A stretch of 64,000 bases of DNA, taken from the NCBI GenBank assembly GCA_027491915.1, contig JAOZGC010000002.1, positions 248,001-312,000 on the forward strand, read 5' to 3'. The notes below the pieces were generated by a model, which saw only the letters and a program-made list of their open reading frames with translations, was not told where the DNA came from and ran no database searches. This document shows, in pieces, positions 7,117 through 14,813 of the stretch (position 1 is the stretch's first letter; every line of letters starts with the position of its first letter). This DNA is from Thermoproteota archaeon. GTDB lineage: Archaea > Korarchaeota > Korarchaeia > Korarchaeales > Korarchaeaceae. Made by a program: the position numbers and the translations under genes.

Positions 7117-8367
7117 ATGGCAGATTCGTCTATCTCCCCAGGAGCAACCGGTTCTGGGGGGCTGCCGCTGAGGAGGAGAGACTTCCTGAAGCTCTCCTCC
7201 GCGGCCTCCCTCCTGGCCATGGCCAACTGGGGAACCTTCCAGAAGGTGGTGGCCGAGACGCTGCAGGGAGGGGCCGTGAACCTGTTCTGGCTCGAAGCCC
7301 AGGACTGCGCCGGGAACACCATATCCCTGATAGAGGCCGACGCCCCCAGCCTGGTCCAGGTTCTGGTGGGCGAGAGCCCCGTGATAGGGCCGGGCAGGGT
7401 CAGGGTCGTCTTCCACGAGACCATAATGCCGGAGTGGGGCGACGAGGCCGTCGCTTACCTGCATAAGGCCGAGAGCGGGGAGCTGGATCCCTACGTCCTT
7501 GTCTTGGAGGGCTCCTTCCCCGACGAGGACGCGGCCGCGAAGACGGGAGGGTGGTGGCTGGTCATAGGAGAGGAGAACGGCCGCCCCCTGACCGGAAACG
7601 AGTGGCTGCGCAGGCTGCTGAGGAGGGCCGTGGCCGTGGTGGCCGTGGGGAACTGCGCCTCCTACGGCGGCATACCGTCGGCCAAGGTGCTCGATCCCAA
7701 CGGCTACTCCGCCGACGGTTTCAACGTGACGGGCGCCAGGGGTTTCTTCGACGATCCCGTCAGGGGTCTGGAGGGAATGATACGCAAGCTGGACACCGCC
7801 GCCCCGTTCCTGAACTTCATAGAGGGGAGGTGCACCCCGGAGGTCTCCCCGACCAGCAACTGCAGGCCGGCGGTGGCAGTGCCCGGGTGCCCGGCGAATG
7901 GAAACGCCATACTGAGGACCCTGGGCCACCTGGTCCTGGCGGTGGACGGCCTGCTGCCGCTGCCCGAACTGGACGAGTACTGGAGGCCCAAGTACATATT
8001 CGGCGCGTCGACCCACGAGCAGTGCCCGAGGGCCGGGTTCTACGCCGCCGGGGACTTCAGGGAGCACGCCGGGGACGGCGACCTCAGGTGCCTGTTCAAC
8101 GTCGGGTGCAAGGGCCCCGTGAGCAACTGCCCGTGGAACAGGGTGGGCTGGATACAGGGGATAGGGGGGCCCACCAGGACCGGAGGGGTCTGCATAGGGT
8201 GCACCATGCCGGGATTCCCCGACGCCTTCGAGCCCTTCTACAAGCCGCTCCAGGCCCCGCTGCCTCCTGACATCGTCACGGTCGGCGGGCTGACGGCGGC
8301 CGCCGCGGTGGCCGGCGCGGCCGTCGGGTACCTGTCCACGAGAGAGGCCAGGAAGGGGGGTGAGTGA
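7117..8367 (+). CDS. [NiFe] hydrogenase small subunit, Tat-exported
   Basis: This is the Fe-S electron-transfer subunit of a membrane-bound uptake-type hydrogenase. A Tat signal (RRRDFLKLSS, residues 19-28) directs export with the large subunit, and a C-terminal hydrophobic segment (about 389-406) anchors it outside. Distal-cluster ligands H300, C303, C325 and C331 and medial [3Fe-4S] ligands C338, C359 and C362 are all visible. For the proximal cluster, C64, C180 and C258 are present, but the usual CxxC is C64-A-G-N67, so one cysteine is replaced by asparagine. ATG at 7117 is preferred over a TTG 15 bases upstream because of the G-rich ribosome site. First gene of the four-gene operon. Confidence 0.92.
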   Translation: MADSSISPGATGSGGLPLRRRDFLKLSSAASLLAMANWGTFQKVVAETLQGGAVNLFWLEAQDCAGNTISLIEADAPSLVQVLVGESPVIGPGRVRVVFHETIMPEWGDEAVAYLHKAESGELDPYVLVLEGSFPDEDAAAKTGGWWLVIGEENGRPLTGNEWLRRLLRRAVAVVAVGNCASYGGIPSAKVLDPNGYSADGFNVTGARGFFDDPVRGLEGMIRKLDTAAPFLNFIEGRCTPEVSPTSNCRPAVAVPGCPANGNAILRTLGHLVLAVDGLLPLPELDEYWRPKYIFGASTHEQCPRAGFYAAGDFREHAGDGDLRCLFNVGCKGPVSNCPWNRVGWIQGIGGPTRTGGVCIGCTMPGFPDAFEPFYKPLQAPLPPDIVTVGGLTAAAAVAGAAVGYLSTREARKGGE

Positions 8368-10142
8368 GCGTGGGAGAGAAGGTAATGTTCATAGATCCCA
8401 TAACCAGGATAGAGGGTCACCTGGGCCTGAGGGCCGTGGTGGACACCGACACCAGGCAGGTCAGCGACGCGTGGGCCTTTGCGGCCATGTTCAGGGGATT
8501 CGAGGTCTTCCTCCGAGGCAGGGAGCCGCCCGACGCCATACACATAACCAGCCGGATCTGCGGGGTGTGCGCGGCCAGCCACTCGAACGCGTCCGTGATA
8601 GCCAACGACATGGCCCTCGGCGCGGTCCCGTATCCCTTCGGCGTGGCCATCAGGAACCTGGCCTGGGCGGCCACCGACCACATGTACGACCACCCCACCC
8701 ACCTGAACATCCTGGCCGGACCGGACTACAGCGCGGCGATCGTGGGCAGGTTCACGCCCAGCGTGCTGGACGAGGCCAGACAGACCCACGCCGAGAGGAG
8801 CGACATCCACGGATTCTCCACCATAGGAGACCTGCTGGAGGGGCTCAACCCGCTCCAGGGTAAGATATACATAACCGCCCTCAAGATGCAGAAGGTGGCC
8901 AGGCAGGCGGGGGTCCTGCTCTACGGCAGGCACCCGCACCCGTCCACACTCGTCCCGGGAGGAATAGGGACCACGGTCACCCCGGACACCCTGATAGAAT
9001 ACTCCTACAGGCTCACCAAGCTCACCGCCTGGATGAAGATGGTCGTCGCCATATGGGACGACATAGCTGATTTCTTCAACGAGAACGGGTATGAGAGGCA
9101 GGGTCTAACCTACGAGAGGCCCAATCTGCTCTCGGTCGGTCTGTTCGAGGATCCAGAGACTTACTCCTCCATGGGAGAGAGCTACGAGGAGATATACCAC
9201 AACATGGACGAGGCCGCTGAGAAGAGGTGGGTGAAGCCCGGGCTCATACTGGACGGGGAGCTGGTCTCCACCAAGCACAGCGACATGAACGTTGGGACCA
9301 TAGAGGTCGTCGACTACGGGTTCTACAGGGACTGGGAGTCCCACTTCGTGGACGCCGATCCCAACGGGACCCCCGTCGTCTGGGGCAACTCCGACCTGGC
9401 CAAGTATCATCCCTGGAACAAGACCACCATACCTAATCCGGTCGCCCAGGACTGGGCCTCCAAGTACACCTGGGCCGGGACCGTCAGGTACGTCAAGAGG
9501 AACGGCGAGATAAGGCCGCTCGAGGTCGGCCCGATAGCGAGGATGTGGGCGACGGCGCTGGCCATGGGGGGCAGCGTGAGGTTCGAGCTGCCCAGGACCA
9601 ACGGCGTGCTGGAGCTCCCCGAGGGGACTTGGGGAGAGATGGAGTTCGAGTGGCGTCCGCCGAGGGTCGGGGCCTCCACCACCGTAGAGAGGATGAGGGC
9701 GAGGGCCTACAACGTAGCGTACGACGCCGCCGGCGCCTGGAACTCCCTGGTCTTGGCCCTCGGTCTCGTGAAGAGCGGGAACACCGCCCAGTCCAGACCG
9801 TGGAAGCAGCCCTCCCACGCCGTGGCCATAGGGTTCAACGAGGCTCCCAGGGGCAGCGTGAGGCACTGGATGGTGGTGGACAACTACAAGATAACCAACT
9901 ACCAGATACACGCCCCGACGACCGCTAACCTTTCCCCCAGGGACAGGTGGGGGATCCAGGGACCCTACGAGATGTCCGTCATCCACAGTGTCGTGACGGA
10001 GGAGGGCGGTCCGGACGAGTGGTCCGGCCTCGACTTCGTCAGGGCCATAAGGAGCTTCGACCCGTGCCTCGCCTGCACCGTCCACATATTCGCCGGCTCC
10101 AGGAAGATAGAGAGGCTGATCAACCCCGCCTGCGGGCTGTGA
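8364..10142 (+). CDS. [NiFe] hydrogenase large (catalytic) subunit
   Basis: This subunit holds the Ni-Fe site that oxidises H2. The N-terminal motif RICGVC (residues 64-69) gives C66 and C69. The C-terminal motif DPCLACTVH gives C568, C571 and H574. An 18-residue tail (575-592) follows H574 and should be cut off by a dedicated endopeptidase after nickel insertion; that protease is not in this window. The 592-residue length and the motif style resemble the group 1 hydrogenases of thermophilic archaea. The GTG start overlaps the small-subunit stop by 4 bases (GTGA); GTG at 8370 is a possible alternative. Folded and carried out by the small subunit's Tat signal, as in the family. Confidence 0.95.
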   Translation: MSVGEKVMFIDPITRIEGHLGLRAVVDTDTRQVSDAWAFAAMFRGFEVFLRGREPPDAIHITSRICGVCAASHSNASVIANDMALGAVPYPFGVAIRNLAWAATDHMYDHPTHLNILAGPDYSAAIVGRFTPSVLDEARQTHAERSDIHGFSTIGDLLEGLNPLQGKIYITALKMQKVARQAGVLLYGRHPHPSTLVPGGIGTTVTPDTLIEYSYRLTKLTAWMKMVVAIWDDIADFFNENGYERQGLTYERPNLLSVGLFEDPETYSSMGESYEEIYHNMDEAAEKRWVKPGLILDGELVSTKHSDMNVGTIEVVDYGFYRDWESHFVDADPNGTPVVWGNSDLAKYHPWNKTTIPNPVAQDWASKYTWAGTVRYVKRNGEIRPLEVGPIARMWATALAMGGSVRFELPRTNGVLELPEGTWGEMEFEWRPPRVGASTTVERMRARAYNVAYDAAGAWNSLVLALGLVKSGNTAQSRPWKQPSHAVAIGFNEAPRGSVRHWMVVDNYKITNYQIHAPTTANLSPRDRWGIQGPYEMSVIHSVVTEEGGPDEWSGLDFVRAIRSFDPCLACTVHIFAGSRKIERLINPACGL

Positions 10143-10153
10143 GGCGATAGGAT

Positions 10154-10963
10154 ATGCAGCCCGTACCGGCGACTGATCTCTACAACCTGGCCGTCTACAG
10201 CCTGCTCCCCGTGACCATATTCGTGTTCGTGGCCGGCATGTTCTACAGGATATCCAGGTACGTCTCCACCTGGAAGAGGCCTAGGGCGTCCTCCCCCAAG
10301 AGGGGGAAGGGATTCGGGGGCGCCGTGGTCGGCCTGATAATGACCTTCCTCCACCCAATAATCTTCAGCCTGAAGAAGGAGAGATCCATGTTCACCACGG
10401 GGCTGCTGGCAATGCACGTCCTGGGGGTGATACCCCTGCTCTTCCTCCTCGCCCACCACGTCGTGTGGTGGGCCTACTTCTTCCCACCCTACGCGGCCCT
10501 GAAACCCCTGGCCATACCGACCAGCTCCGTCAGCTCCTACCTGTCGCTCTCCGCCCCCGTCCACCCGGCCTCCTCCATGTCCTTTGACTTCGTCAACACG
10601 GTGTGGGGACCCCTAACCGCGGTCCTCAACGGGGACGTCCTGGCCGTCATCGCGACGGTGGCCGTAGGCTACAAGGTACTCGAGAGGATACCCAAGATCT
10701 CCGGCGGGAGGAGGTACATCAGGATAGGGGACTTCGTCGCCCTCCTGCTGCTCTTCGCAATAATAGTCTCCGGATACGTGGCCACCCACCACATGCTCGG
10801 CCCCGACATGAGCGACTACAGGACGGCCCTCGGATTCCACATACTGACGGCCGAGATCCTGGTGATGATACTGCCCTTCACCAAGTTCTTCCACTTCGTC
10901 TTCGGGTACTGGTACGGGAAGCTGCACGAGTGGTACGACCTAGTGTTGAGGAGGGGAGTGTGA
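10154..10963 (+). CDS. Hydrogenase membrane subunit, cytochrome b-like (Isp1 type)
   Basis: A 269-residue protein with about five membrane segments (near 12-30, 80-110, 150-175, 190-212 and 225-250). Histidines lie within or at the ends of segments, including MHVLGV, AHHVVWW, ATHHMLG and FHILTAEI, suiting b-type heme ligation. It matches the NarI/HdrE-like cytochromes (Isp1) that link group 1 hydrogenases to the quinone pool. It starts at ATG 10154, 11 bases after the large subunit, and its stop overlaps the next gene by one base. Heme number and quinone contact are inferred from the family. Confidence 0.82.
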   Translation: MQPVPATDLYNLAVYSLLPVTIFVFVAGMFYRISRYVSTWKRPRASSPKRGKGFGGAVVGLIMTFLHPIIFSLKKERSMFTTGLLAMHVLGVIPLLFLLAHHVVWWAYFFPPYAALKPLAIPTSSVSSYLSLSAPVHPASSMSFDFVNTVWGPLTAVLNGDVLAVIATVAVGYKVLERIPKISGGRRYIRIGDFVALLLLFAIIVSGYVATHHMLGPDMSDYRTALGFHILTAEILVMILPFTKFFHFVFGYWYGKLHEWYDLVLRRGV

Positions 10964-12285
10964 TGGCCGCAGAGACGGTCGAGATCAAGAGGGCGGCGGG
11001 CGCCGCCCTGAGGAGGATATCCTCAGCCGAGCTCCACTTCCTGGAGAACTGCGTTGGGTGCGCCCTCTGCGAGTCCGTGTGCCCCTATACGGAGGTTGAT
11101 CCCGGATACGGTCCCGTCAGCAAGGCCGAGCTCCTCAGGAGGATATACAGGAAGGAGATGACCATCTCCGGGATGATACTGGGCCCCCTGGTCCACGCCT
11201 GGATGCCGGGCGCCGGTGACCTGGGGCTGGTCAGGGAGGTCGCCTACAGGTGTACCAACTGCTGGCACTGTTACACGGTCTGCGCGTTCGGCATAAACAG
11301 CGGGACCCTGGTCAACATGCTCCGCACGGTGGTCGACGGGGTCGGCATGACCCCGGCCGTCCTGGCCGAGATGAGGAAGCTGGAGCTCGAGGGGGCGGGC
11401 GGCAAGGCCTCGGCCACCTTGGCCGAGGTCCTGAACAGGGCCGCCAAGGAGATAGGGAAGGACCTGCCCTTCGACAAGAAGGGAGCCAACGTTCTCTACG
11501 TGCCGTGGCCCGTCGAGGCGGCGCTGGACCCCGACTCGGTGGTGGCCACCATAAAGATACTCGACGCCCTGGGTGAGGACTGGAGCATACCCAAAGACCC
11601 TCTCGGACTCAGGGTGCCCGTGGGAAGCCTGGTGGGAGACGTCAAGGCGGCGGAGGAGGCCATGAAATCCTTCAACGATAGGGTCTCCGACCTCTCACCG
11701 AAGATCGTGCTCCTGAGCGACGGCGGATACCCGTACTCCTCGCTCAGGTTCGAGCTGGCCGAGGCCGTGGGCTCGACCCCGTCCTACCGGGTTGTTCACG
11801 TCTCCGAGTACCTCGCCGAGAAGCTCAGGGAGGGTAAGCTCAAGCTCCGCTCCGGATCGGAGAGGGTCACCTGGCACGATCCCTGCAAGCTGGGCAGGTC
11901 GGCCGGGGTCTTCGACGAGCCCAGGGAGGTCCTCAAGGCGGCGACCTCCGGATTTAGGGAGCTGCCCCACAACAGGAAGGACAGCTACTGCGTGGGCGGT
12001 GGCGGCGGCATGGGGTGGCTCTCCGACGAGCTGAGGAAGGTGGCCGAGGAGAAGCTGGGGGTGAAATCCTCCTCCGACGGGGAATCGGAATTCCTCTCGA
12101 AGGCGGATTCCGATCTTAAGAAGGCCATGAAGAGGAAGATGGAAGACGTGAAGAAGTCGGAGGCCGAGATAATCGTCACCGCCTGTCCCATGTGCGTGAA
12201 GACCCTCGTGATGGGATCTCAGATCCACGGACCGGAGATAAAGGTCGAGCACATATCCACCTTCGTGGCTGAGAGGCTGGGCTGA
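10963..12285 (+). CDS. Hydrogenase Fe-S subunit, HdrD-like (Isp2 type)
   Basis: A 440-residue cytosolic-side Fe-S protein. Two ferredoxin motifs lie near the N-terminus: C30/C33/C36/C40 and C97/C100/C103/C107. The C-terminal half carries one CCG-type domain: HDPCKLGR (about 305), then YCVGGGGGMGW about 37 residues on, and ACPMC (about 412). The usual CysCysGly is CysValGly here. The combination matches HdrD/DsrK-like Isp2 subunits, which pair with Isp1 in group 1 hydrogenases. ATG at 10963 shares a base with the Isp1 stop. A charged region of about 50 residues (VKSSSDGESEFLSKADSD and on) is inserted before the last motif. Confidence 0.85.
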   Translation: MAAETVEIKRAAGAALRRISSAELHFLENCVGCALCESVCPYTEVDPGYGPVSKAELLRRIYRKEMTISGMILGPLVHAWMPGAGDLGLVREVAYRCTNCWHCYTVCAFGINSGTLVNMLRTVVDGVGMTPAVLAEMRKLELEGAGGKASATLAEVLNRAAKEIGKDLPFDKKGANVLYVPWPVEAALDPDSVVATIKILDALGEDWSIPKDPLGLRVPVGSLVGDVKAAEEAMKSFNDRVSDLSPKIVLLSDGGYPYSSLRFELAEAVGSTPSYRVVHVSEYLAEKLREGKLKLRSGSERVTWHDPCKLGRSAGVFDEPREVLKAATSGFRELPHNRKDSYCVGGGGGMGWLSDELRKVAEEKLGVKSSSDGESEFLSKADSDLKKAMKRKMEDVKKSEAEIIVTACPMCVKTLVMGSQIHGPEIKVEHISTFVAERLG

Positions 12286-12307
12286 GGGGCCAGCCTCTCC
12301 CTCTCTC

Positions 12308-12318
12308 CTCTTTTTCTT
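12308..12318 (+). terminator. Pyrimidine/T-rich terminator after the hydrogenase operon
   Basis: CTCTTTTTCTT follows the last hydrogenase gene by 23 bases. Archaeal polymerase stops at such T-tracts without needing a strong hairpin. The next promoter-like box (ACATTTATCC) follows about 30 bases later. Confidence 0.5.
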
Positions 12319-12368
12319 CAATCCACCTCGCGGGGCGGCACGAACATTTATCCCTGGTCCCCCCGCCG

Positions 12369-13709
12369 GTGGTCGAGGTGCGTCCCTTGGATCCGAGGGA
12401 GTCTTACGACAGAGTTTTTGAGCTCCTCCGGGAGCACCACTCTTGGTTTGACTCCTCTATTCCCCTGATAGCCAGCGAGAACGTCACCAGCCCGGCGGTC
12501 AGGGAGGCCCTGATAAGCGACTTCGAGCACAGGTACGCCGAGGGATGGGTCGGCGAGAGGGTCTACGCAGGGTGCAGGTACATAGACGAGGTGGAGAGGG
12601 TGGCGATGGACCTCGCCAAGGATCTCTTCAGGGCGGACCACGCTGACGTCAGGCCGATAAGCGGCGTGGTTGCCAACCTCGCCGTCTACACCGCCTTCAC
12701 CAAACCTGGGGACGTCATGATGGCCCTCCCCATCACGAAGGGAGGTCACATAAGCGCCGGCCCCCTCTACGGCAGCAAGGGAAACAGGATAGGGGGGACC
12801 GCCGGGGCGGTCCACGGCCTCGACGTCAAGTACATGGCGTTCGACGACGAGGAGTTCAACATAGACGTGGACAGGACCCTCAAGAGGATGGAGAAGTATC
12901 GCCCGAAGCTCCTGATGTTTGGGGCCTCCGAGATACTGTTCCCACAGCCTGTGAGGGAGATAGCCGACGAGGCGCACGCCATGGGCGCGGTGGTCAACTA
13001 CGACGCGGCCCACGTGGCGGGCCTCATAGCCGCGGGGAGGTTCCAGGATCCCCTCAGGGAGGGGGCCGACACCATGACGGCCAGCACTCACAAGACGCTC
13101 CCGGGTCCGCAGCACGGCATGGTGCTGACCAACGACGGGGAGAAGTTCGAGCTGATAAAGCAGGCCTGCTTTCCCGGCCTCCTGAGCAACCACCACCCCA
13201 ACGCGGTGGCGGCCCTGGCCGTTGCCCTGGCGGAGCTGAAGGCCTTCGGCAGGGATTACGCCGATCAGATAATCAGGAACGCCAAGGCCCTGGCTGAAGC
13301 CCTGTACAACGCTGGATTTAAGGTCCTCGGAGAGAGGAGGGGTTTCACCGAGTCTCACCAGGTGATCTTCGACGTGGCCGACATCGGGGGAGGAATGTGG
13401 GCCGAGAAGGCGCTGGAGGAGGCCAACATAATAGTGAACAGGAACCTGCTCCCCTACGACATAAAGAGGGGGAGGCACTTCCGGGATCCGGGCGGGATAA
13501 GGCTGGGAACCCTGGAGGTCACCAGGCTTGGGATGAGGGAATCTGAGATGGAGGAGATAGCCTCTTTCTTCAAGAGGGTTCTCTTGGACAGGGAAGAGCC
13601 CTCAAGGGTCGCCGCCGACGTTCGGGAATTCAGGAGGAGGTTCAGACACGTCCACTACTGCTTCGACTGTCCTGCCGAGGCCTACGCCTACAGGAGACTC
13701 AGAGGGTAA
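12369..13709 (+). CDS. glyA: Serine hydroxymethyltransferase
   Basis: This PLP enzyme interconverts serine and glycine with a one-carbon carrier; archaeal members may use a pterin other than folate. Seen are IPLIASENVTSPAVREAL near residue 34, the YAEGWVGERVYAGC block near 57, VNYDAAHVAG near 215, and the PLP lysine in TASTHKTLPGPQ near 243. The length of 446 residues is normal for the archaeal group. Start GTG at 12369 lies about 20 bases after a TTTAT promoter-like box. It is likely a monocistronic start, with the phosphoesterase gene following after 5 bases. Glycine and serine supply ties in loosely with the lipoate locus and the serK-like gene elsewhere in the window. Confidence 0.93.
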   Translation: MVEVRPLDPRESYDRVFELLREHHSWFDSSIPLIASENVTSPAVREALISDFEHRYAEGWVGERVYAGCRYIDEVERVAMDLAKDLFRADHADVRPISGVVANLAVYTAFTKPGDVMMALPITKGGHISAGPLYGSKGNRIGGTAGAVHGLDVKYMAFDDEEFNIDVDRTLKRMEKYRPKLLMFGASEILFPQPVREIADEAHAMGAVVNYDAAHVAGLIAAGRFQDPLREGADTMTASTHKTLPGPQHGMVLTNDGEKFELIKQACFPGLLSNHHPNAVAALAVALAELKAFGRDYADQIIRNAKALAEALYNAGFKVLGERRGFTESHQVIFDVADIGGGMWAEKALEEANIIVNRNLLPYDIKRGRHFRDPGGIRLGTLEVTRLGMRESEMEEIASFFKRVLLDREEPSRVAADVREFRRRFRHVHYCFDCPAEAYAYRRLRG

Positions 13710-13714
13710 CTGCG

Positions 13715-14533
13715 ATGGGCGCGAGGAGGAGGGACCTCCTGAGGCTGACGGGCGCGCTGGTCTTGGCGTCGGGCGCTGGGGGCGCGCTGGAGGTCTTCAG
13801 GGAGGTGGACTCTCCCGTCGTGGAGATCGTGAGGCTCCCTCCTCCCTCGCCCCACCTGGAGGGCGAGAGGATCCTGCTCATCTCAGACGTCCACTCCAAG
13901 GGGTGGGGACCTAGGGAGGCCTTCGCGCTGGCGGCGGCCGCCGCGGCGCGGCCAAGCCTGATAGCCCTGACCGGCGACCTGATAGACTCCGGTGGGGAGG
14001 GAATCGAGGCGGCCCTGAGGCTGGTCGAGGGCCTCTCTTCGATTGCCCCCACCTTCTTCGTGCCGGGGAACTGGGACTACTGGGCCCTGGGGAGGGGCGG
14101 TCCCCCGCCCGAGGAGTGGTTTGGGGAAATCTCCTCCGCCGGGGCAATGGTCCTCAGGAATGATTCGGTGGAGCTCCCGGGAGGGGGTTCCCTCGTGGGG
14201 CTCGACGACCCGCACACCTGGAGGCACGACGTCCCGGCCGCCTTCTCCGGTGTTGAGGGGCGACCCCTGGTTTTGGCCCACTCGCCCGAGGCCTTCGAGG
14301 AGGCGGCGCGCGCGGGGGCCGGCGCGATCCTGGCAGGGCACACGCACGGAGGGCAGGTCAGACTCCCCCTGATCCCGCCGATATGGATCCCGGCCAGGAC
14401 CGGCGCCAAGTACGTGTCGGGACTCTACGAGGTTGGGGGGTCGGTCGCGTACGTCAGCAGGGGTCTCGGGTGGTCCGGTCTCCCGGTCAGGTTCATGTGT
14501 CCCCCGGAGGTCACCCTCCTGATCCTCGACTGA
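13715..14533 (+). CDS. Exported metallophosphoesterase (YkuE/LpxH-like fold)
   Basis: A 272-residue calcineurin-like phosphoesterase. Metal-binding motifs are LISDVHSKG (near 52), LTGDLIDSG (near 88), FVPGNWDYW (near 111, Trp-Asp in place of the common His-Glu), LAHSPE (near 188) and GHTHGGQ (near 209). The N-terminus has RRRDLLRL followed by a hydrophobic run, which looks like a Tat-type signal or membrane anchor. This is the pattern of YkuE-like exported phosphoesterases. Start ATG at 13715, 5 bases after glyA. The substrate is unknown; phospholipid or nucleotide phosphodiesters are possible. Confidence 0.82.
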   Translation: MGARRRDLLRLTGALVLASGAGGALEVFREVDSPVVEIVRLPPPSPHLEGERILLISDVHSKGWGPREAFALAAAAAARPSLIALTGDLIDSGGEGIEAALRLVEGLSSIAPTFFVPGNWDYWALGRGGPPPEEWFGEISSAGAMVLRNDSVELPGGGSLVGLDDPHTWRHDVPAAFSGVEGRPLVLAHSPEAFEEAARAGAGAILAGHTHGGQVRLPLIPPIWIPARTGAKYVSGLYEVGGSVAYVSRGLGWSGLPVRFMCPPEVTLLILD

Positions 14534-14534
14534 C

Positions 14535-14756
14535 CTATCGATCACCCTCTCGCCCGCCCCGAGGGGAATTTTCCCCTCCCCCTCCCAGCTCACTGGGATC
14601 GACCTCTATCTCTCCGTAGACGGGGCCCCTGTAACCACAATCCGGGCAGAACCAGACCTCCGGGGTGAGCCAGCCGGAGAAGACGCTCGCCCTCTCCAGT
14701 CTTCTGCTCCCGCAGACGGGGCAGATCCTCATCTTCATCTTCACCTTCTTACCCAT
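14535..14756 (-). CDS. Small zinc-ribbon protein
   Basis: A 73-residue protein with one zinc ribbon: CPVCGS near residue 13 and CPDCGYRG near 37, followed by an acidic then Gly/Arg-rich tail. Single zinc-ribbon proteins of this size are common in archaea and mostly uncharacterised. ATG at 14756 has a GGAAGGGG ribosome site just upstream. Later in-frame ATG (MKMRIC) is a possible start. The gene diverges from tldD and ends 2 bases before the end of the convergent phosphoesterase gene. Confidence 0.6.
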   Translation of the reverse strand: MGKKVKMKMRICPVCGSRRLERASVFSGWLTPEVWFCPDCGYRGPVYGEIEVDPSELGGGGENSPRGGREGDR

Positions 14757-14780
14757 CCCCTTCCTGGACCCCGGGCGGCA

Positions 14781-14791
14781 AAGTTATTTTT
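14781..14791. promoter_or_regulatory. AT-rich element between the zinc-ribbon gene and tldD
   Basis: AAGTTATTTTTC lies about 26 bases before the tldD ATG at 14814 and about 25 bases before the opposite ATG at 14756. One box could serve as promoter in both directions. Confidence 0.4.
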
Positions 14792-14813
14792 CGCTTGCCC
14801 TCCGGCGGGCCCG

